A program made the position numbers and the translations under genes. Below the pieces are notes generated by a model. The model was not told the DNA's origin. It did not search any database and was given only the letters and a program-made list of their open reading frames with translations. This document shows positions 46,383 through 53,084 of a stretch of 64,000 bases of DNA, one piece after another (within the stretch, counting starts at the first letter, position 1; the number at the start of each line of letters is the position of its first letter). This DNA comes from BNXB01 sp031556375 (GTDB lineage: Bacteria > Bacteroidota > Bacteroidia > Bacteroidales > Azobacteroidaceae): assembly GCA_031556375.1 (NCBI GenBank), contig JAVBTA010000016.1, positions 86,772 through 150,771 on the forward strand. Reading direction: 5' to 3'.

Positions 46383-47372
46383 ATGCAAACAGTTTTAAGC
46401 GGTATCCGTTCAACAGGAAATTTACATTTGGGAAATTATTATGGTGCATTGCGTAATTTCATTAAAATGCAGGATCAATATAACTGTTATTTTTTTGTGG
46501 CGGATTATCACTCCCTGACTACGCATCCTGATCCTAAAATTCTCCATGAAAATGTAAAAAATGTTATTACAGAATACCTGGCTGCTGGTTTGGATCCGGA
46601 GAAGTCGACTTTGTATATACAAAGTGATGTTCCTGAAATTCCGGAGCTTTACCTTTTGATGAATATGCATGCTTATATGGGTGAGTTGGCTAAGACTCCT
46701 TCTTTCAAGGAGAAAGCCAGAAAACAGCCTGAAAATGTGAATGCCGGGCTGTTGACTTATCCGGTATTAATGGCTACAGATATCCTTATTCATAGGGCGA
46801 ATTTTGTTCCTGTAGGAAAGGATCAGGAGCAACATATCGAATTGACCCGTAAATTCGGTCGTCGTTTCAATAATTTTTATGGGGTTGAATATTTTCCTGA
46901 ACCACAAGCATTTAATTTTGGAACGAACCTGATCAAGATTCCGGGATTAGATGGTAGCGGTAAAATGGGAAAATCTGAAGGAAACTGTATTTACCTGAAA
47001 GACGACCCTAAATCAATAGAGAAGAAAGTTAAAAAAGCTCTTACAGATCAAGGACCTGCTGAAATGAATCAGGTAAAGCCGGAGTGTATTGAGAATCTAT
47101 TTACTATTCTTCGTGTGGTTTCTACTCCTGAGGTCGTAAATCATTTCGAGGAAAAATGGAATACCTGCGAAATTCGTTACGGAGATTTGAAAAAGCAATT
47201 AGCTGAGGACATTATAAAAGTGACCGAACCGATCCGTGAGCGTATTCTGGCAATTGAAAACGATGAGGAATATTTGCGTAAAGTAACGAAACTCGGAGCT
47301 GAAAAAGCACGCGAAAGCGCTTCTAAAACAGTACGTGAAGTTCGCGAAATAATGGGATTCAAACAATTCTAA
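46383..47372 (+). CDS. trpS: Tryptophanyl-tRNA synthetase
   Basis: TrpRS charges tRNA-Trp with tryptophan using ATP. It is a class I synthetase of 329 residues, normal for bacterial TrpRS. The HIGH-like motif is STGNLHLGNYYGALRNF and the KMSKS-like motif is GSGKMGKSEGN. VPVGKDQEQHIELTRKFGRRFN is the conserved central region. Convergent with trmD: the two stop codons abut with no base between them and no hairpin. Confidence 0.98.
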   Translation: MQTVLSGIRSTGNLHLGNYYGALRNFIKMQDQYNCYFFVADYHSLTTHPDPKILHENVKNVITEYLAAGLDPEKSTLYIQSDVPEIPELYLLMNMHAYMGELAKTPSFKEKARKQPENVNAGLLTYPVLMATDILIHRANFVPVGKDQEQHIELTRKFGRRFNNFYGVEYFPEPQAFNFGTNLIKIPGLDGSGKMGKSEGNCIYLKDDPKSIEKKVKKALTDQGPAEMNQVKPECIENLFTILRVVSTPEVVNHFEEKWNTCEIRYGDLKKQLAEDIIKVTEPIRERILAIENDEEYLRKVTKLGAEKARESASKTVREVREIMGFKQF

Positions 47373-48047
47373 TTAGAGCAAATCCGGTCGTAGTCTTTTG
47401 GTTCTTTCCATGGACTGCTGTAGTTCCCATTCTCTTATTTTAGCCTCATGTCCCGATAATAATATTTCAGGGACTTCCCATCCTTTGTAGTTCGCCGGGC
47501 GTGTATAGACCGGTGGAGCTAACAGGTTGTCCTGAAAAGAATCGGAGAGGGCAGACTGTTCATCTCCTATTGCTCCGGGTATAAGCCGGACGATCGCATC
47601 TGACATGACTGCAGCTGCCAATTCACCTCCGGTAAGGACATAATCTCCGATGGAGATTTCACGGGTGATGAGATGTTCTCGGATACGATAATCGATCCCT
47701 TTATAATGGCCGCATAGGATGATTAGGTTCTCAGCGAGAGATAACTGATTGGCAATTGGCTGATTAAGAGTCTCTCCGTCAGGAGAGGTATAAATAATCT
47801 CATTATAATGACGTTGCTCTTTCAACGATGTGATTGCACGATCTATTGGTTCGCATTGCATTACCATACCGGCAGTTCCTCCAAAAGGATAATCATCTAC
47901 TCTCCGGTGTTTCTCGTCCAGGGAATAATCACGGAGATTGTGGATATATATTTCAACTAAACCTTTATCTTGGGCTCTTTTTAGAATAGAGCAATTCAGA
48001 GGACTTTCCAATATTTCGGGAAGAACTGTTATTATGTCGATTCTCAT
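47373..48047 (-). CDS. trmD: tRNA (guanine-37-N1)-methyltransferase
   Basis: TrmD methylates G37 of tRNAs with G36 using S-adenosylmethionine, preventing +1 frameshifts. From the ATG at 48047 (MRIDIITVLPE) it has 224 residues, the usual length; an upstream ATG adds ten atypical residues. SPOUT-knot motifs: YPFGGTAGMVMQCEPI, LCGHYKGIDYR and SIGDYVLTGGELAA, then the tail domain SGHEAKIREWE. A minus-strand TATTTTTG -7 match is at 48067-48074. Confidence 0.98.
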   Translation of the reverse strand: MRIDIITVLPEILESPLNCSILKRAQDKGLVEIYIHNLRDYSLDEKHRRVDDYPFGGTAGMVMQCEPIDRAITSLKEQRHYNEIIYTSPDGETLNQPIANQLSLAENLIILCGHYKGIDYRIREHLITREISIGDYVLTGGELAAAVMSDAIVRLIPGAIGDEQSALSDSFQDNLLAPPVYTRPANYKGWEVPEILLSGHEAKIREWELQQSMERTKRLRPDLL

Positions 48048-48143
48048 TATAAAACTATTTTGCGTACAAAAATACAAATAAATCTATCATTCGGAAAATT
48101 ACAAAATCTGCCAAATCGTCATAAAAATCTGTCAAAATTCCTT

Positions 48144-48159
48144 TGGCACAAGGTTTGTG
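48144..48159 (+). promoter_or_regulatory. Sigma-54-like -24/-12 match upstream of dnaK
   Basis: TGGCACAAGGTTTGTG resembles TGGCACN5TTGCW, with a T in place of the conserved C of the -12 GC. It lies 67 bp before dnaK. Confidence 0.3.
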
Positions 48160-48225
48160 TAAAGTAAGGTGTCTGCGATTCAGGGGACACTAAAATTGAA
48201 TATTAATAAATAAAACAAATATATT

Positions 48226-50130
48226 ATGGGAAAAATAATTGGAATTGACTTAGGAACAACCAACTCCTGTGTTTCAGTAATGGAAGGTAACGAGCCGGTT
48301 GTAATTACGAATAGTGAAGGAAAAAGAACGACACCTTCAGTTGTCGCTTTTGTTGAAGGAGGGGAACGTAAAGTTGGGGATCCTGCTAAACGTCAGGCTA
48401 TTACAAATCCTCAAAAGACAATTTTCTCTATCAAACGATTCATGGGAGAAACTTATAATCAGGTTGAGAAAGAGATCGGACGCGTACCGTATAAAGTGGT
48501 AAAAGGAGATAACAATACTCCACGTGTAGATATTGATGGCCGTATGTATACTCCACAGGAAATTTCGGCAATGATTCTTCAAAAAATGAAGAAAACAGCG
48601 GAAGATTACCTGGGACAGGAAGTTACGGATGCAGTTATCACCGTGCCTGCTTACTTCAACGACTCTCAACGTCAGGCAACGAAAGAAGCCGGAGAAATTG
48701 CAGGATTGAATGTTCGCCGTATTATCAACGAACCGACAGCAGCATCATTGGCTTATGGTCTAGATAAAGCTCATAAAGACATGAAAATCGCGGTGTTTGA
48801 CCTTGGTGGCGGTACGTTCGACATTTCTATCCTTGAATTAGGTGATGGTGTATTTGAGGTAAAATCTACGAATGGTGATACTCACTTAGGAGGTGATGAT
48901 TTCGACCATGTAATTATCGACTGGCTGGCAGAAGAGTTCCTGAAAGAAGAAGGTTTGGATTTGCGCAAAGATCCTATGGCTTTGCAACGTTTGAAAGAAG
49001 CCGCTGAAAAAGCTAAAATCGAACTTTCAAGTTCTACTTCAACGGAGATCAACCTGCCGTATATCATGCCGGTAGATGGTATGCCAAAGCACTTGGTTAA
49101 AACTTTGTCTCGTGCTAAATTCGAACAATTGGCTGATACATTGATTCAGGCATGTGTTGAGCCTTGTAATAAAGCTCTTTCTGATGCAGGAATGAAAGCC
49201 AGTGATATCGACGAAGTTATCTTAGTCGGTGGTTCAACCCGTATTCCGGCCATTCAGGATCTTGTTCAGAAAATTTTCGGCAAAGCTCCTTCCAAAGGTG
49301 TAAATCCGGATGAAGTTGTTGCTGTCGGTGCAGCAATTCAGGGTGCTGTCCTTTCCGGAGATGTGAAAGATGTATTGTTGCTAGATGTAACTCCACTTTC
49401 TTTAGGTATTGAAACTATGGGTAGTGTGATGACAAAACTGATCGAAGCCAATACTACTATTCCGACAAAAAAATCGGAAACTTTCACAACTGCAGCGGAT
49501 AATCAGCCTTCTGTTGAAATTCACGTGTTGCAAGGAGAACGTCCAATGGCGCGCGATAATAAAACAATCGGTCGCTTCCACTTGGATGGAATCATGCCAG
49601 CCCGCCGTGGAGAGCCTCAGATCGAAGTAACATTCGACATTGATGCTAACGGTATCCTGAATGTGTCTGCAAAAGACAAAGCAACAGGTAAAGAACAAAG
49701 TATCCGTATCGAAGCTTCCAGCGGTTTAAGCGATGCTGAAATCAAGAGAATGAAAGATGAGGCTGCTGCTAATGCTGAAAGCGATAAGAAAGAAAAAGAA
49801 AAAATCGATAAATTGAATCAGGCGGATAGTGTGATCTTCCAAACTGAAAAACAATTGAACGAATTGGGAGATAAACTTCCTGCAGATAAGAAAGCAACGA
49901 TTGAAACGGCTCTAGGCAAATTGAAAGATGCTCATAAAGCTCAGGATCTGGCTGGTGTCGATGCTGCTATGACCGAAATCAATAATGCATTCCAGGCTGC
50001 AAGTCAGGACCTATATAATGCTCAACAACAAGCAGGACCTCAGGCCGGACCGCAAAACCCGAATCCGGGACCGCAACAAGGAAATAATGATGGTGGAGTG
50101 ACGGATGTTGATTTTGAGGAAGTGAAGTAA
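48226..50130 (+). CDS. dnaK: Chaperone DnaK (Hsp70)
   Basis: DnaK is the ATP-driven chaperone that holds and refolds unfolded proteins with DnaJ and GrpE. The 634-residue protein shows the phosphate loop IIGIDLGTTNSCVSVMEG, VITVPAYFNDSQRQATKEAG, the IAVFDLGGGTFDISILELG signature, LVGGSTRIPAIQ, the linker DVLLLDVTPLSLGIE and the substrate-binding domain. It ends with a Gly/Pro/Gln-rich stretch and VTDVDFEEVK. It is monocistronic: grpE and dnaJ are not adjacent, and a strong terminator follows. Confidence 0.99.
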   Translation: MGKIIGIDLGTTNSCVSVMEGNEPVVITNSEGKRTTPSVVAFVEGGERKVGDPAKRQAITNPQKTIFSIKRFMGETYNQVEKEIGRVPYKVVKGDNNTPRVDIDGRMYTPQEISAMILQKMKKTAEDYLGQEVTDAVITVPAYFNDSQRQATKEAGEIAGLNVRRIINEPTAASLAYGLDKAHKDMKIAVFDLGGGTFDISILELGDGVFEVKSTNGDTHLGGDDFDHVIIDWLAEEFLKEEGLDLRKDPMALQRLKEAAEKAKIELSSSTSTEINLPYIMPVDGMPKHLVKTLSRAKFEQLADTLIQACVEPCNKALSDAGMKASDIDEVILVGGSTRIPAIQDLVQKIFGKAPSKGVNPDEVVAVGAAIQGAVLSGDVKDVLLLDVTPLSLGIETMGSVMTKLIEANTTIPTKKSETFTTAADNQPSVEIHVLQGERPMARDNKTIGRFHLDGIMPARRGEPQIEVTFDIDANGILNVSAKDKATGKEQSIRIEASSGLSDAEIKRMKDEAAANAESDKKEKEKIDKLNQADSVIFQTEKQLNELGDKLPADKKATIETALGKLKDAHKAQDLAGVDAAMTEINNAFQAASQDLYNAQQQAGPQAGPQNPNPGPQQGNNDGGVTDVDFEEVK

Positions 50131-50164
50131 AATCGGTTAGAAACGATTATCAACTATAGCGAAT

Positions 50165-50196
50165 CCGCAGTAAACAATTGATTTACTGCGGTTTTT
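50165..50196 (+). terminator. Intrinsic terminator of dnaK
   Basis: CCGCAGTAAA (50165-50174) pairs perfectly with TTTACTGCGG (50182-50191) around 7 nt, followed by TTTTTCTTTTT. Confidence 0.92.
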
Positions 50197-50244
50197 CTTT
50201 TTATGAAATTATTGATGATGATGTTTGGCTGCCAATTTTTATCG

Positions 50245-50252
50245 TATATTTG
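50245..50252 (+). promoter_or_regulatory. -7 element upstream of the small zinc-finger gene
   Basis: TATATTTG matches TAnnTTTG; a TTTG lies 17 nt upstream, short of the usual spacing. Confidence 0.35.
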
Positions 50253-50334
50253 TACCATATCTGTGCCGGAACTTATTTCACGTTGAAGTGGAACTTATGA
50301 GCACTTATGATTACTTATGGATACTTAAATAGCG

Positions 50335-50547
50335 ATGAAGATACCGATGAATCAGATTCAGAAACAATGTACCGTGTGCAAGAAACCGTTTACCCCCAAG
50401 ACGGTAAACTCTATCTATTGCTCCAAAAACTGTGGCGATATTGCATACCGCAAAAAGAAAGCCCAGCAGAAACAAGAAGAGCAGCGGAATGTAGTGATCG
50501 ATAAGATTCCTGCTGACCGCTTATATATCAGCAAAAATGGGGATTAG
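50335..50547 (+). CDS. Small Cys-rich zinc-finger protein, probably truncated HTH/excisionase type
   Basis: The 70-residue product has QCTVCKKPFTPKTVNSIYCSKNC, a CxxC-x(n)-CxxxC zinc-knuckle pattern, a basic coil and the linker VIDKIPADRLYISKNGD. From memory of the family, this cap sits in front of an excisionase-type HTH in Bacteroidota mobile elements, where the linker runs on into the helix-turn-helix; here a stop comes first. It may therefore be a relic or a free-standing zinc finger. An ATG at 50347 is an alternative start. It sits alone between dnaK and an outer-membrane barrel gene. Confidence 0.5.
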   Translation: MKIPMNQIQKQCTVCKKPFTPKTVNSIYCSKNCGDIAYRKKKAQQKQEEQRNVVIDKIPADRLYISKNGD

Positions 50548-50563
50548 GTCATCCTGTTAAAAT

Positions 50564-50683
50564 ATGAGTGTTCCGAATATTTTGTTAAAGGATATGCTTG
50601 AGTCCGATAAAACGGAAAAATGGATAGAAATTGATAAAAAAGGCAATGAAAAAGAATTAGTAGATGAGGAAAATGATAAATAG
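50564..50683 (+). CDS. Possible 39-residue acidic peptide ORF
   Basis: An ATG 16 bp after the zinc-finger stop opens 39 codons, MSVPNILLKDMLESDKTEKW and then a Lys/Glu/Asp-rich tail. No family is recognised. Together with the -7 element at 50842-50849 it is the only thing seen in the 362-bp stretch 50548-50909; the remainder shows nothing clear. Could be chance. Confidence 0.25.
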   Translation: MSVPNILLKDMLESDKTEKWIEIDKKGNEKELVDEENDK

Positions 50684-50841
50684 GAATAGTTTATCGAGCC
50701 TATATTTGATGGATTGTACGATTTTGCGGGGCGAATAAGATAAAATAGAGACAGTCCCGAATAATGTTTCGTTGGATAACTTCAAATATGTTAACCCAAC
50801 TTAATTTATATGAAATTTAAGAATGTGCAGGAATATTTTTG

Positions 50842-50849
50842 TACTTTTG
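50842..50849 (+). promoter_or_regulatory. -7 element for the outer-membrane barrel gene
   Basis: TACTTTTG matches TAnnTTTG, 60 bp upstream of the ATG; the -33 box is not clear. Confidence 0.4.
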
Positions 50850-50909
50850 TGTTTAATATACTCTAAGGATAACTGTTAAATACGATTGTATTACTAAAAT
50901 TTGTAAAAT

Positions 50910-51716
50910 ATGAAAAAGTTCCTTTTACTATTCTGTGTTGCATTGTCAAGCACATTCTGTACGATGGCTCAATCCAAAGAAATTTCAATTGGAGTTAGAG
51001 GAGGGTTAAGTATTCCGAAGATTAAAGCGAGTGGAGATAATCCTATGAGTCAAGGTTATAGCTCCCGTTTATCCGGAGGTGGCGGTGTTTTTGCAGAATT
51101 TCAACTTTCTGAATTATTCTCATTACGTCCGGGAATTGAATTTTCAGGACAAGGAGGCAATCGCGATGGTATGCAGGCGATACCGACAAGGATGTTATCT
51201 AAATTCCCTATTCCGGATGCTTTGAAATCACAACTGCCGGATTACTTATATGCAGATTTCAATAGTAAAACCAGTTTTAATTATTTGATGGTTCCCCTCT
51301 ATGCACAAGTGGGTTGGAACCTTGGAAAAGAATCACCTTTCCGAATTTACTTGAATGGAGGTCCTTTCGTTTCTTTCCTACTTTCGGCTAACCAAACAAC
51401 TTCAGGTAATAGTCAGATATACTTGAAAAAAGACGGTTCGGTTTCCCTCGACCAGATGTTGGCTCAATACCATATACCTGTTCAGGTAGGAGAAGTACCT
51501 TTTAATACGGATGAAAGCATCAAATCTCAAACCAATAGTTTTAACTGGGGTTTAGGTGGAAATGTGGGACTTGCTTATCAAATGGGAAGACACCGGATAT
51601 TTGTTGAAGGAGGTGGATCTTACGGATTTAATAAACTTCAGAAAAGTGCAGAAAACGGAGAAAACCGGATTGGAGTAGGTACTGTAATGGTAGGATATGC
51701 CTATCAACTGAAATAA
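50910..51716 (+). CDS. PorT-type outer-membrane beta-barrel protein
   Basis: The 268-residue protein has a signal peptide (MKKFLLLFCVALSSTFCTMAQ) and alternating hydrophobic strands with repeated GG turns (ISIGVRGGLSIPKI, LSGGGGVFAEFQLSELFSLRPGIEFSGQGG, YLMVPLYAQVGWNLG, NWGLGGNVGLAYQMGRHRIFVEGGGSYGF). It ends in a barrel strand (TVMVGYAYQLK). This is the outer-membrane barrel fold of the PorT/OMP_b-brl_2 kind; function unknown. It is monocistronic, with a clean terminator after it. Confidence 0.82.
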   Translation: MKKFLLLFCVALSSTFCTMAQSKEISIGVRGGLSIPKIKASGDNPMSQGYSSRLSGGGGVFAEFQLSELFSLRPGIEFSGQGGNRDGMQAIPTRMLSKFPIPDALKSQLPDYLYADFNSKTSFNYLMVPLYAQVGWNLGKESPFRIYLNGGPFVSFLLSANQTTSGNSQIYLKKDGSVSLDQMLAQYHIPVQVGEVPFNTDESIKSQTNSFNWGLGGNVGLAYQMGRHRIFVEGGGSYGFNKLQKSAENGENRIGVGTVMVGYAYQLK

Positions 51717-51735
51717 AATCTGACCATAATACAAG

Positions 51736-51770
51736 AAAAGCCGATGCAACAAAATTGTGTCGGCTTTTTT
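51736..51770 (+). terminator. Intrinsic terminator after the barrel gene
   Basis: AAAAGCCGA (51736-51744) pairs with TCGGCTTTT (51760-51768), followed by T. Its position rules out the upstream in-frame start of the MFS gene at 51744. Confidence 0.88.
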
Positions 51771-51830
51771 ATATCATATTTAATTTTTGTTCTACCTTTG
51801 CCGATCTTTTTAGCAGGCAACAAGGTAGCT

Positions 51831-53084
51831 ATGAAAACAAAAGAATCCTACGATAAAGTAAAGGTTGCGAATAATACTGCATTTACAGTATTATTGGCCC
51901 TCAGTTTTATGCATATGTCGAATGATGCATTGCAATCATTGATCCCGGCAATCTATCCGATTGTGAAAGAATCTTTGAGACTGAACTTTTCCCAGATAGG
52001 GTTAATCACACTTGTTTTTCAACTTACATCTTCCCTTTTGCAACCAGTTATCGGTTGGTATACAGACAAAAAACCTCAACCCTATTCTTTGCCTGTAGGA
52101 ATGTGTTTTACTATGGTGGGGATTATCCTTATTTCTTTGGCAAATAGCTTTTCTATGGTTTTGGTTGCTGTTGCATTTACAGGAATGGGGTCATCAGTAT
52201 TACACCCGGAAGCCTCACGACTGGCTTATATGGCATCCGGAGGAAAAACCGGATTGGCTCAATCGATTTTTCAGGTAGGAGGAAACTTTGGAAGTTCCTT
52301 AGGACCTCTTCTTGCGGCATTAATTATTGTTCCATACGGACAATCCAATGTTATCTGGTTTGCTTTACTGGCGTTTGTTACGATTCTGGTTATGCTTCGG
52401 GTAAGTCGCTGGTACAAGCAAAATATGCATCGTTTAAAGCCACAGGGGAAAGCTGTGACTTCTAAGGGGCAGGTCAATCTACCAAAAGGAAAAGTTGCTT
52501 TTGCGATGATTATACTACTTATTCTGATTTTTTCAAAATACCTGTATACTGCCAGTATTACTAGTTATTATACTTTTTATTTGATGCATAAATTTGGTGT
52601 AAGTGTGCAACAATCACAATATTATCTGTTTGCGTATTTATTCTCAGCTGCAGTCGGTACTTTCCTTGGAGGTCCTATTGGAGACAGGATCGGACGTAAG
52701 TATGTCATTTGGATTTCTATTTTGGGAGTCGCGCCGTTTACCCTCTTATTACCTCATGTAAATTTATTTTGGACCTGTGTCTTTAGCATATTGATAGGAT
52801 TGATTCTTTCTTCGGCATTTTCCGCTATCCTGGTCTATGCCCAGGAACTTATGCCGGGAAAGGTCGGTATGATCGCAGGGTTATTCTTTGGCTTTGCATT
52901 CGGAATCGCGGGAATAGGTTCTGCTTTGATGGGAAAATTAGCGGATCAAAAAAGTATTGAATACGTATACTTCATTTGTTCATTTCTGCCTTTAATAGGC
53001 TTAGTTACAGGATTTTTGCCAAATATCAAGCGAAAAATGCCTCCGAAAACCGATCTTTCAGAAACTGTTCAGGAAGGCGGTTAA
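51831..53084 (+). CDS. MFS transporter, fosmidomycin-resistance (Fsr) type
   Basis: About 417 residues with 12 TM helices. The N-terminal LALSFMHMSNDALQSLIPAIYPIVKESLRLNFSQIGLITLVFQLTSSLLQPVIGWYTDKKPQPYSLPVG matches Fsr-type exporters; GGPIGDRIGRKYVIW is the MFS loop in the second half. The start is the ATG at 51831, because the in-frame ATG at 51744 lies in the previous gene's terminator and a TACCTTTG -7 box is at 51793-51800. Probably a drug/proton antiporter. Its 3' end overlaps the convergent regulator gene by 27 bp. Confidence 0.9.
   Translation: MKTKESYDKVKVANNTAFTVLLALSFMHMSNDALQSLIPAIYPIVKESLRLNFSQIGLITLVFQLTSSLLQPVIGWYTDKKPQPYSLPVGMCFTMVGIILISLANSFSMVLVAVAFTGMGSSVLHPEASRLAYMASGGKTGLAQSIFQVGGNFGSSLGPLLAALIIVPYGQSNVIWFALLAFVTILVMLRVSRWYKQNMHRLKPQGKAVTSKGQVNLPKGKVAFAMIILLILIFSKYLYTASITSYYTFYLMHKFGVSVQQSQYYLFAYLFSAAVGTFLGGPIGDRIGRKYVIWISILGVAPFTLLLPHVNLFWTCVFSILIGLILSSAFSAILVYAQELMPGKVGMIAGLFFGFAFGIAGIGSALMGKLADQKSIEYVYFICSFLPLIGLVTGFLPNIKRKMPPKTDLSETVQEGG

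Noticed and set aside
49990..50115. Gly/Pro/Gln repeats at the DnaK C-terminus as a novel repeat
   Set aside because: A low-complexity tail before the charged C-terminal motif is normal for bacterial DnaK.
50307..50504. 65-codon ORF overlapping the zinc-finger gene
   Set aside because: The other frame shows a clear CxxC/CxxxC pattern; this frame does not look like protein.
51744..51830. Upstream in-frame start for the MFS gene
   Set aside because: It falls inside the terminator of the previous gene and upstream of the -7 box.
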